From a bacterium (GTDB lineage Bacteria > Patescibacteriota > Doudnabacteria > UBA920): 10,605 nucleotides of DNA. Shown one piece after another: positions 1 to 6,896 of the stretch. Under the pieces are notes generated by a model. That model had not been told where the DNA came from, ran no database searches, and saw only the letters and a list, made by a program, of their open reading frames with translations. The position numbers and the translations under genes were made by a program. The stretch is taken from assembly GCA_021789715.1 (NCBI GenBank), contig JAJYJE010000009.1, positions 1-10,605 on the forward strand, written 5' to 3'. How positions within the stretch are numbered: position 1 is the first letter of the stretch; the number at the start of each line of letters is the position of its first letter.

Positions 1-1781
1 TCCACTTTCCCGATTTTTTTCATCCGCTTCTTCCCTTTTTTCTGTTTGTTGAGCAATTTCATTTTGCGGGTGACGTCGCCGCCGTAGAGATAGCCGGTAA
101 CGTCTTTGCGGAGGGCGGAAATAGTTTCGCGGGCAATGACTTTGCCGCCTATGGCGGCCTGAAGCGCTATTTCAAACTGGTGGCGCGGAATTAATTGTTT
201 TAATTTTTCCACCAGCTCTTTGCCATCTTGGTGTGCCGTGGAGCGGTGCATAATTGTGGCCAGTGCCGCGACTGGCTCGCCGGCTACCAGAATATCCACC
301 TTAACCAAATCCCCGGTCCGTTCTTCCAGAAAATCGTAATTTAAGGAAGCGTAGCCTGAAGATACGGATTTTAATTTGTCGTAAAAATCCAAAATAATCG
401 TGGAAAGCGGCATTTCAAAATGCATATCCACCCGGCTTGAGCCGATATATTTGATGTCTTTCGATATCGCGCGCCGCTGCGTGGCGATTTCCATAATCGG
501 GCCAATGTAATCGGTCGGCGTTAAAATGTTTACCCCCATCCAGGGCTCGTACATTTCTTTAATAACAGCCGGGTCCGGCATTTCGGCGGGGTTATGGATG
601 TAATTTTGGGTGCCGTCGGTTTTGACTACGCGGTAAGCCACGCTCGGCGCTGTCAGCACCAGGTCCAGGTTGTACTCGCGGCTTAAGCGTTCCTGGACAA
701 TATCCATATGGAGCAGGCCCAAAAATCCCGTGCGGAAGCCAAAACCGATGGAAGGAATATTGATCGGTTCGAAGTCCAAAGCGGCGTCGGAAAGCTTAAG
801 TTTTTCCATAGCGTCGCGCAGCAGCGGGTAATCGTCGCCGCTGACCGGAAATATCGTGGCGTAAACCATTGGCTTGACGTGCTTGTAGCCCGGCAAGGCT
901 GCGGCGCTGTTTTTTGCAGCCAGCAAAGTCACGGTATCGCCAACGCGCGCCTTGGAGACATCGCGCAGGCCCGTGACGATATAGCCGACCTCGCCCGTCA
1001 AGATGCCGTCTGATTTTTCCATTTTCGGATGAAAGTAGCCGACCTCCAGGCTTTCGGCCTCGGTCTGGCTCCCAAGCATAAAAATTTTTTCGCGGTTTTT
1101 TAGCGATCCCTCAAAGGCGCGGACAAACACGACCACGCCGCGGTGAATGTCGTATGTGGAGTCAAAAATTAATCCTTTAAACGGTTTGGTAAAATCGCCG
1201 GCGGGGGGCGGCACTCTTTCAATAACTGCTTTTACGATGTCCTCCACCCCTTCGCCGGTTTTGCCGGAGGCGTAAAGGATTTCGTTTTCTGTAAAGCCGA
1301 ACGCGTCTTTCAATTCCCGGGCCGTTTTTTCGCGGTCGGAATTGGGCAGGTCAATCTTGTTAACCACCGGGATTAGCGTCAAATTATGCTCGAGCGCCAA
1401 GTAGACGTTAGCCAAAGTTTGCGCCTCAATGCCTTGCGTGGAGTCCACGACTAAAATCGCGCCCTCGCAGCAGGCCAGGGAGCGGCTGACTTCGTAGGAA
1501 AAATCCACATGGCCGGGGGTATCAATTAAATTTAAGATATAGGATTGGGGGGGGAGGGATGGGTGGAAATGATTGTTTGAGGAATATTCCATTCTTACGG
1601 GCTGCAGCTTTATGGTGATTCCCCGTTCGCGTTCCAAATCCATCTGGTCAAGCAGCTGGTCCTTCATTTCCCGCTTGCTGACCGTGTTGGTGATTTCTAA
1701 AAGACGATCGGCCAGGGTGCTTTTCCCGTGGTCGATGTGCGCAATAATGCAAAAATTTCTGATGTTTTCTTGCCCAGGCAT
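1..1781 (-). CDS. lepA: Elongation factor 4 (LepA), C-terminus cut by window edge
   Basis: Ribosome-associated translational GTPase, thought to act on stalled or mistranslocated ribosomes and in 30S biogenesis. 593 codons are visible from the ATG at 1781 down to base 3. E. coli LepA is about 599 residues and the visible end (KRMKKIGKV) matches the family's basic tail, so only about a dozen residues are missing. Visible motifs: G1 AHIDHGKST (14-22), switch I RERGITIK (51-58), G3 DTPGHVDF (87-94), G4 NKID (141-144). The LepA-specific C-terminal part is present (YEPWMGVNILTPTDYIGPIM and the GGDVTRKMKLL stretch). The loop before G3 (about 67-80) is some seven residues longer than in E. coli and is encoded by a C-rich simple sequence. 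The gene starts 41 nt after murJ ends. There is no Shine-Dalgarno site; an extended -10 ends 6 nt before the ATG, so it probably has its own leaderless transcript. Confidence 0.97.
   Translation of the reverse strand, partial: MPGQENIRNFCIIAHIDHGKSTLADRLLEITNTVSKREMKDQLLDQMDLERERGITIKLQPVRMEYSSNNHFHPSLPPQSYILNLIDTPGHVDFSYEVSRSLACCEGAILVVDSTQGIEAQTLANVYLALEHNLTLIPVVNKIDLPNSDREKTARELKDAFGFTENEILYASGKTGEGVEDIVKAVIERVPPPAGDFTKPFKGLIFDSTYDIHRGVVVFVRAFEGSLKNREKIFMLGSQTEAESLEVGYFHPKMEKSDGILTGEVGYIVTGLRDVSKARVGDTVTLLAAKNSAAALPGYKHVKPMVYATIFPVSGDDYPLLRDAMEKLKLSDAALDFEPINIPSIGFGFRTGFLGLLHMDIVQERLSREYNLDLVLTAPSVAYRVVKTDGTQNYIHNPAEMPDPAVIKEMYEPWMGVNILTPTDYIGPIMEIATQRRAISKDIKYIGSSRVDMHFEMPLSTIILDFYDKLKSVSSGYASLNYDFLEERTGDLVKVDILVAGEPVAALATIMHRSTAHQDGKELVEKLKQLIPRHQFEIALQAAIGGKVIARETISALRKDVTGYLYGGDVTRKMKLLNKQKKGKKRMKKIGKV
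1545..1577 (-). repeat. C-rich simple-sequence insert in the lepA loop
   Basis: Codons 69-79 of lepA encode NNHFHPSLPPQ, a loop about seven residues longer than the E. coli LepA loop between switch I and G3. The coding strand is pyrimidine-rich (ATTTCCACCCATCCCTCCC followed by more C). The start resembles the murD insert at 7860-7883 (ATTTCC, then ACCCA), read in the same frame. The opposite strand has runs of 8, 3 and 3 G at 1547-1563. Confidence 0.45.
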
Positions 1782-1787
1782 GCAGTG

Positions 1788-1796
1788 ATTATATCA
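1788..1796 (-). promoter_or_regulatory. Extended -10 promoter of lepA (predicted leaderless)
   Basis: On the minus strand TGATATAAT is a perfect TATAAT hexamer (1793-1788) with the extended -10 TG. Six bases (CACTGC) separate it from the lepA ATG, so transcription would be expected to start at or next to the A of the start codon. The -35 position (1811-1816, TTTCCC at 17-bp spacing) is weak, which an extended -10 can tolerate. murD has the same arrangement. Confidence 0.65.
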
Positions 1797-1822
1797 GAAT
1801 AAATGCCGCCGGGAAAGATGCC

Positions 1823-3478
1823 CTATGCTTTAAAAAAACGGCCGATAACCGCAGTCACGCTTTTTATTTGGGAAAGTTTTAACAGACGCGCCGCGGCAAA
1901 AAACGCGGCTGCGGCTGCCAGAGTCGCGGATCCTGCCTGCACCAGAAGGCCCAGGGTAGTTCTGGTGTTGACCAGCGGCGCGAAAGCATAAATCGCCGCG
2001 TAACCTGTTAACCCCATGGCCAGGCTGGCAATTAAGATCTTGGCCGTAGTCCGGGTTAAGCTGGCGTCAAATTTGTCCAAAGCCAGGCTGTTGGCAGCCA
2101 GGTCTTTGGATAGGGCCGCGTGCAGCAGCGCGTAAAGCGCGGCGCAATTTATCAGGCTGGCGATGGTAAAGCCCAGAGCGATGCCCTCTACTCCCCCGGT
2201 TTGCATTCTAAAATTAAAAATGGAAATCTGGACATGCCAGGTAAAAGCATTGACACCGAGCCAATATGAAAAGGCGATATTTAGAGCCAAGGATAGCAAA
2301 TTGATGATGACCGGAGTTTTGGTGTTATGGCGGGCGTAAAAAGCGCGCGCCAAAACGGGCAGCAGCCCTTGGGCGAACAGCGATATGGCGAATATCCCCA
2401 GCGTGTTAAAAGTCGCTGTCGTATCGGCCCAGTTAAACCTGCCCGCTCCGTACGCCAGCCGGACAATGTATGCGCGGAATAATAAAACAAATATTGTGGC
2501 GGGGACCATAAAGAACATTGTCCGGTTGATGCTGTCGCCCAGAGTTTGGGAGAATGCCTCGTGATCGCCTTTGATATACTGCTCGGACATTACGGGAAAG
2601 GCTGCGACGGCTATGGCTACGGCAAAGACATTAACGGGTACGGCCCGCAAATTATTGGCCAGATTCAGCACGGCAATGGTTCCCGCCGTAAGAAGAGAGC
2701 CGATCACCGAGCCGACAAGCAGGCTGATCTGGGAAGTATCCAGGCCGAATATCCGGGGGATAAACAATTTGCCGAACTTGCGTACGGCTCCGTCGCGGAT
2801 ATTCCAGGCCCATTGCCAGCGGAATCCCAGCCGGACCGCCTCCAGTAATTGCGCGGCAAGATGCAGCAAAGCTCCAAAAATAACGCCATAGCCCAAACCT
2901 TTTAATCCGAAAATCGGATAAAAATACAACAAGCCGAAAATGATCCCGAGATTATACAATACGGGAGCTAAATTGGCGATCAAAAACCGCTTTTGTGAAT
3001 TTAGGATGCTGCCAAATACGTTGGAAGCGGTAAAAATGACGGGTGAAAGCAAAAACAGCCGCGTCAGCATTAAAGTTTGAGCGAACTTTTCCGGCGGAAA
3101 ACCCGGCACGAGCAGGCGGGTTAACTGAACGGAAAACGCGTAGAGAACCAGGCACGCCGCTGCCATGAGCAAAACGGAAGCGTTTAAAATAGTGTTGGCA
3201 ATGTGGTAGGCGTGCTTTTTGTCTTTAATCAGCCATTCGGTAAAAATGGGGATAAACGCGACCGATAAGGTTCCCAGAACCAGAAGATTATATATGAAAT
3301 CAGGGATATGGAAAGCGGCGTAGTAGACATCCAGCGTATTGCCGGCCCCAAAGTGTCCGGCGAACAGCCGGTCGCGCAAAAATCCGGTAAAAGCGGAAGC
3401 GAGGGTTAAAAGCCCGATAATCGCCGCGGCTTTGTTAAGATTAAAGTCATCCTCCAGGCTGTGAAGTTTTTTAATCAT
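1823..3478 (-). CDS. murJ: Lipid II flippase MurJ (MviN family)
   Basis: 551-residue polytopic membrane protein of the MOP superfamily, expected to flip undecaprenyl-linked lipid II across the cytoplasmic membrane. The N-terminus has the family pattern: a first helix with GFLRDRLFAGHFGAG (32-46), then LDVYYAAFHIPDF (49-61) and GTLSVAFIPIFTEW. Hydrophobic segments continue to the C-terminus, consistent with about 14 helices. By my alignment to E. coli MurJ, R24 and D39 are kept (R35, D50), but R18, R52 and R270 are replaced (A29, Y63, and N in ANNLRAVP). Residues about 409-430 form an extra loop containing VQISIFNF, which looks repeat-derived. The ATG at 3478 has a good Shine-Dalgarno site. 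The gene starts 40 nt after the DUF4012 gene and is probably co-transcribed with it. It ends with TAG. Confidence 0.95.
   Translation of the reverse strand: MIKKLHSLEDDFNLNKAAAIIGLLTLASAFTGFLRDRLFAGHFGAGNTLDVYYAAFHIPDFIYNLLVLGTLSVAFIPIFTEWLIKDKKHAYHIANTILNASVLLMAAACLVLYAFSVQLTRLLVPGFPPEKFAQTLMLTRLFLLSPVIFTASNVFGSILNSQKRFLIANLAPVLYNLGIIFGLLYFYPIFGLKGLGYGVIFGALLHLAAQLLEAVRLGFRWQWAWNIRDGAVRKFGKLFIPRIFGLDTSQISLLVGSVIGSLLTAGTIAVLNLANNLRAVPVNVFAVAIAVAAFPVMSEQYIKGDHEAFSQTLGDSINRTMFFMVPATIFVLLFRAYIVRLAYGAGRFNWADTTATFNTLGIFAISLFAQGLLPVLARAFYARHNTKTPVIINLLSLALNIAFSYWLGVNAFTWHVQISIFNFRMQTGGVEGIALGFTIASLINCAALYALLHAALSKDLAANSLALDKFDASLTRTTAKILIASLAMGLTGYAAIYAFAPLVNTRTTLGLLVQAGSATLAAAAAFFAAARLLKLSQIKSVTAVIGRFFKA
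2207..2233 (-). repeat. Repeat-like insert in the murJ loop
   Basis: Codons about 416-424 of murJ encode VQISIFNFR in a segment roughly 20 residues longer than usual between the SYWLG helix and VEGIALGF. The DNA (CAGATTTCCATTTTTAATTT) has the CAATTTCC/AATTTT low-complexity style and shares the ATT-TCC (Ile-Ser) codon pair with the murD insert at 7860-7883. Confidence 0.35.
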
Positions 3479-3482
3479 AAAA

Positions 3483-3488
3483 TCCTTA
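3483..3488 (-). promoter_or_regulatory. Shine-Dalgarno site of murJ
   Basis: TAAGGA on the minus strand lies 4 nt before the murJ ATG (3478). It is the clearest ribosome binding site in the window, supports that start, and contrasts with the lack of such sites before lepA, murD, ftsW and the amidohydrolase gene. Confidence 0.6.
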
Positions 3489-3518
3489 CCTGCGGCTCGA
3501 AAAGCGGGTTATGAGTTA

Positions 3519-5174
3519 TTAACGCCTTTCCAGCACCACACCAAGCAGTATGTCTTTGTCAAATTTAAAATTTATTCGGAAATTGTCTGCGTCTGTGCTG
3601 TCCGGCGAAAAACTTTCCCAAAGCAGCCGTCGGCCGGAAAAGTCGACCTCGTAGCTCATGTTGGCGGGCAGGGCGCCGATTTGTTTTTGCAGCATTAGGC
3701 TATAGCGGTCAATAGGGTTTAGGCTGAACGGCAGGCGGTATGTCAGGCTTACGGTTTTTGTTTCACCGCCGCCGACTGTCAGCCAATTGCCAAAAAATGT
3801 CCGTCCCGCTTCCTGGCCGATGCTGGTACCGGAGACAAGATCGGTAACAATACTCTTCTCCCACGCGGCTACGTCCGGGTCGATTTTTTCTCCCGGTGTT
3901 GCCTGGGGCGTTGTTGTATTATAATCAAAACCGCTGTTAGATATCAACTGCGAACCTAAAGGCACAAAAATTCGGATAAAACTGGTATTGCTTGTGCCGG
4001 GTAAATCGGGCATCGTGTTGGTTTTGGTCAGGGTTAATTTGTCGGTGACGCTGCCGTCGGAACCTATCGTGGTTTTGAGAGCGATATCTTGATGAATGTA
4101 AAGATCGGTTTTGCTGCCGTTAAGATTGCTGGAGTTTACGCTTAGGAAATCCCTGTCGGTAGCCTGAAAGTCTCCCCCCCAGTCGAAGGACTGAATTAGT
4201 TGTTCCGTTTCGGAGTCGCGCGAATAAAGCACAATCTGTTTCTGGTTTAAGTTATCCTGCAGCGCCTGCAACACGGCTGGCCAGCGATCTTTGGGCAGCG
4301 AGCCGACCTGTTTGAGCAGGACAGGTACAAGATCGGCTAAAATTTGCTTCGGCCGGTTATCGATTTTGCTATATTCGACCGAAGATTCCACTTGCGTCAT
4401 TTCTACAAAATTATCGGATGTTAATGTTACGTTATAGCGGGGCAGCGTAATGGGGCCGGTTATGGCCAAAAGATCCTGAACCAGGCGGGGTGTAATGGCG
4501 ATTATGTCATCCGGGGTCTCCCCTCCCTCCAGCTCGTAGAAGTTGGAAATTTTTTGTGCGGACTGCGGCCAGGACGCAAACCAGTTTGAGTCCCGCAGAA
4601 ACCACCGGTTATTGACGGCAAACAGGGGGAACGGCGGGCGGATTTTTTCCCGCAGCTGCCCGTCAAGGTCGTAAATGCTGCTGACGCGCAGGGAGGTTAC
4701 GGCGGCGTTATTGACCGTAATGTCGCCGTATGTCCCCATAAAACCTCCGGTTGGCCTCAGTTCGTTATTATTCTCCAGCATAACCAAAACATGCCGGTTT
4801 CCGTTTAAAAGATCGGTTCCCAGGTTAAGTACATCACGCAGGCTGTGGAAGGATTTTTGTATATTATCAAAATTATTCTGGGCAAGCACCAGTTTCTCGC
4901 GATATGCCGACGGCAACGAGTTGGGGTTTACTTGTTTCAGCAGGTTATTTGCCTGATCGAATTTATTGATAGCCGAATCTAATTGTGCGGAAATTTCGTC
5001 CAAGCGAATGGGTGATCCGTCAGGCGACTGCAGTCCGGCGGGAGTTAAACGCAAACCGCTCAACTGTTTGTAGTCGCGGGCAAGGTCCAGGCCAGCTGAA
5101 GCAATAAGGGAAGCGGCCCGGAAAACCGCGTCAGAATCTTTTTTTTGCGGCAGCAGGTTCAGCAGTTCGTTCAA
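3519..5174 (-). CDS. DUF4012 domain protein, C-terminal (extracytoplasmic) part
   Basis: 551 codons from a TTG at 5174, the first usable start after the internal TAA. The DUF4012 signature is clear: HVLVMLENNNELRPTGGFMG (128-147), then YGDITV, SSIYDLDGQL (165-174), LRDSNWFASWPQSA (193-206) and DDIIAITPRLVQDLLAITGP (222-241). A C-terminal beta-rich region follows (about residues 360-551), including FIRIFVPLGSQL. There is no signal peptide or membrane helix of its own; the anchor lies upstream of the stop at 5223. Translated alone from TTG, the protein would therefore stay in the cytoplasm. Only a weak AGGG-like site precedes the TTG. The position between ftsW and murJ suggests an envelope role, but this is inference. 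It ends with TAA, 40 nt before murJ. Confidence 0.85.
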   Translation of the reverse strand: MNELLNLLPQKKDSDAVFRAASLIASAGLDLARDYKQLSGLRLTPAGLQSPDGSPIRLDEISAQLDSAINKFDQANNLLKQVNPNSLPSAYREKLVLAQNNFDNIQKSFHSLRDVLNLGTDLLNGNRHVLVMLENNNELRPTGGFMGTYGDITVNNAAVTSLRVSSIYDLDGQLREKIRPPFPLFAVNNRWFLRDSNWFASWPQSAQKISNFYELEGGETPDDIIAITPRLVQDLLAITGPITLPRYNVTLTSDNFVEMTQVESSVEYSKIDNRPKQILADLVPVLLKQVGSLPKDRWPAVLQALQDNLNQKQIVLYSRDSETEQLIQSFDWGGDFQATDRDFLSVNSSNLNGSKTDLYIHQDIALKTTIGSDGSVTDKLTLTKTNTMPDLPGTSNTSFIRIFVPLGSQLISNSGFDYNTTTPQATPGEKIDPDVAAWEKSIVTDLVSGTSIGQEAGRTFFGNWLTVGGGETKTVSLTYRLPFSLNPIDRYSLMLQKQIGALPANMSYEVDFSGRRLLWESFSPDSTDADNFRINFKFDKDILLGVVLERR

Positions 5175-5222
5175 CGCGAAGCCCTGTTCCTGCAGCTGCT
5201 GTCCCCCCTGAGAAAAACTTTG

Positions 5223-5225
5223 TTA
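5223..5225 (-). other. In-frame TAA stop splitting the DUF4012 gene
   Basis: The minus-strand codons read GAA CTC GCT TAA CAA AGT TTT. The frame before and after is identical, so no insertion or deletion is involved. The codon after the stop is CAA, and TAA could arise from CAA by one C-to-T change. Confidence 0.9.
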
Positions 5226-5681
5226 AGCGAGTTCGAATTTACTCTCCGCTTGGTCAAAGTTTTTGTCTTGCAGATCGGCTTTTGCCTGGAGAAGTACATT
5301 TCCGGCGTTTTGTCCGACCGCGATTACCCGTTCCTTAAGCGCGATTGCTTGAGCCAGCAGCCGGAGCGAGGACAACGCGGCCAGCGCGATGACGGCCGTT
5401 AGCAGGAAGGTTGCGCCTGTTTTAAGCCACGATACCTGCTTGGCCGCTTTTGCCCGCAGCCGTACAGAATCGGCGGTGCGACCGGCTTCCTTGGACAAAC
5501 ACCTGCCTATGCCGAGGAACGCGCGATAAATAACCAGACCCAGGGCGTAGCACAGTTTAAAAACGGGCCAAGCGGCTGCTTTAAACAGGCGCCGCGCTTG
5601 TCCGCCGCTGCCTTTTGGTGCGCCGCTCGGAGCGATGGCGTAGTTATGGTGCGCGTAAAGTTGAAATTTCTTCTTCGGCAT
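5223..5681 (-). CDS. DUF4012 protein, N-terminal membrane-anchor part
   Basis: 152 residues from ATG 5681 (MPKKKFQLYAHH). The frame stays open upstream to a TTG at 5720, but the ATG is the better start. It has a basic, Gly/Ala/Pro-rich N-terminus, a hydrophobic stretch at 36-57, and a strong membrane helix at about 88-112 (TGATFLLTAVIALAALSSLR). An amphipathic stalk follows and stops abruptly in mid-helix at FELA. The end in the middle of a helix and the continuing frame argue that this is half of a larger gene and not a free-standing small protein. It begins 70 nt after the ftsW stop (5752) with no recognisable Shine-Dalgarno site. Confidence 0.7.
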   Translation of the reverse strand: MPKKKFQLYAHHNYAIAPSGAPKGSGGQARRLFKAAAWPVFKLCYALGLVIYRAFLGIGRCLSKEAGRTADSVRLRAKAAKQVSWLKTGATFLLTAVIALAALSSLRLLAQAIALKERVIAVGQNAGNVLLQAKADLQDKNFDQAESKFELA

Positions 5682-5751
5682 AGGGGATAAAGCCAAAAGC
5701 GGAACCCTGAAATTAAGCAAGACCGGCCATTTGGGTTTAGACAGTTGGAGG

Positions 5752-6870
5752 CTAAGCCGACGCGGACTGTCGGGAGATATTTAAGAGAATGCCGACAGCG
5801 GCTAGATTAAGCAGCAGAGAAGTGCTGCCGTAACTGAAGAACGGCAACGGAATGCCCGTAAGCGGCAAGAGATCGACCATGGCGCCTATATTAATAGCTG
5901 CTTGGATAACAATCCAAAAAGTAATGCCCAGCGCCACCATCTTTCCGAACATATCCGGCGCCCTCTTGGCTATGCCGAATCCTTGGAAAGCGAATAGCAG
6001 AAATAATGCGAGAATTACCAGTACGCGGAAAAACCCCAATTCTTCGGCCGTTACCGCGAAAATCGAATCGTTCATAACTTCCGGGAGGTAGTTATGTTTT
6101 TGCCGCGACAAGCCGTAGCCGTAACCCCATAGCTTGCCCGAACCAATGGCAAGCAAAGCTTGGTTAATATGGTAACTGATGCCTTGCGGGTCGATGCTCG
6201 GATTCAAAAAAGTCGTAAGCCGGCGCGCGCGGTAAGGTTCCAGTTTAATGAAACCGTAAAGCGCCAAGCCGGCGGATACTATTCCCCAGAAGAAATACTT
6301 CCAATCTATGCCGGCGGCAAACAGCATGCCGAACGACAAGGCTATTAAAACCAGCATGGTTCCCAAATCCGGCTGCCACAGTATGAGGCCGGCGAACAAA
6401 ATAATTATCACCACCGAAGGAAGCAGGCCGAAATAAAAATCATTCAACTCGTCGCGTTTTTTTTCCACCCAAGAGGCAATATAAAAAACTATTACTAATT
6501 TTGCCAGCTCGGACGGCTGAAACGACAGGGGTCCGAGTTTTAGCCATCGGGCAGCGCCGCCGGCGGCATAGCCGAACGAGCCGGTCTTGACCAGCGCCAG
6601 CAGCAGCAATGTTCCGATAACCATTATTGGCAGTTGTTTTTGCCAAAAATGGTAGTCAATACGGGAGAAAATATAAAGAGCCACCAGGCCGAGCGCGCCT
6701 CCGTACAGCATTTGGTGGTAAATATAGTAAGTTGTTGTCCCGTAATTTTGAAACGACTGCACGGTGGAGGCCGAATAAAGCGCTGTTAACCCGTAGGCCA
6801 GGAGAAACATGGTCGTTGTGAACATCGGCCAATTGAAATCGCCTTTGATCTTACGTTTTGTTTTAAACAT
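5752..6870 (-). CDS. ftsW: Septal peptidoglycan glycosyltransferase FtsW (SEDS family)
   Basis: 372-residue polytopic membrane protein of the SEDS family, which polymerises lipid II into glycan strands together with a class B PBP. Motifs in order: RWLKLGPLSFQPSELAKL (108-125), QPDLGT (166-171), YRARRLTTFLNP (213-224), GSGKLWGYGYGLS (243-255), and LPEVMNDSIFAVTAEELGF (262-280). D268 there matches the essential Asp of FtsW and RodA. The C-terminal GIPLPFFSYGSTSLL (339-353) has SYGSTS where SYGGSS is usual. FtsW is preferred over RodA because it follows murD in a division cluster. The ATG at 6870 lies 26 nt after the murD TGA. There is no Shine-Dalgarno site; a 4/6 -10-like TCTAAA lies 6 nt upstream, too weak to call. 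Most likely co-transcribed with murD. Confidence 0.95.
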   Translation of the reverse strand: MFKTKRKIKGDFNWPMFTTTMFLLAYGLTALYSASTVQSFQNYGTTTYYIYHQMLYGGALGLVALYIFSRIDYHFWQKQLPIMVIGTLLLLALVKTGSFGYAAGGAARWLKLGPLSFQPSELAKLVIVFYIASWVEKKRDELNDFYFGLLPSVVIIILFAGLILWQPDLGTMLVLIALSFGMLFAAGIDWKYFFWGIVSAGLALYGFIKLEPYRARRLTTFLNPSIDPQGISYHINQALLAIGSGKLWGYGYGLSRQKHNYLPEVMNDSIFAVTAEELGFFRVLVILALFLLFAFQGFGIAKRAPDMFGKMVALGITFWIVIQAAINIGAMVDLLPLTGIPLPFFSYGSTSLLLNLAAVGILLNISRQSASA

Positions 6871-6896
6871 CGGGTTTTAGAGTATTGTTAGAAAAA

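Larger units (their letters stand above)
3519..5681 (-). pseudogene. DUF4012 membrane-anchored protein gene interrupted by an in-frame TAA
   Basis: From the ATG at 5681 to the TAA at 3519 there is one reading frame of 721 codons, broken only by TAA at 5225-5223. Sixteen sense codons (QSFSQGGQQLQEQGFA) join the stop to the next possible start (TTG, 5174) without changing frame. The amphipathic helix before the stop (FDQAESKFELA) continues naturally after it. The joined protein (about 720 residues) has a basic cytoplasmic N-terminus, one clear membrane helix, a helical stalk and a DUF4012 extracytoplasmic domain, the usual design and size of this family. A single base change from CAA, GAA or AAA would create the stop. 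It may be a true nonsense mutation, an assembly or base-call error, or a site of readthrough or reinitiation; the sequence alone cannot decide. The function of DUF4012 is unknown. Confidence 0.75.

Noticed and set aside
5175..5225. Programmed frameshift or alternative genetic code as the cause of the DUF4012 split
   Set aside because: Both halves are in the same frame, so no frameshift is needed. The stop is TAA, while the known reassignment in related phyla concerns TGA, and other genes here end normally with TAA, TAG and TGA.
5145..5402. Plus-strand open frame across the DUF4012 break
   Set aside because: Antisense to both DUF4012 halves. Its product shows no domain, and its overlap with the break is coincidental.
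5682..5720. Upstream TTG start (5720) for the DUF4012 N-terminal part
   Set aside because: The added residues are non-conserved-looking, TTG is a weaker start, and there is no Shine-Dalgarno site. ATG 5681, followed by a basic cytoplasmic tail, is more likely.
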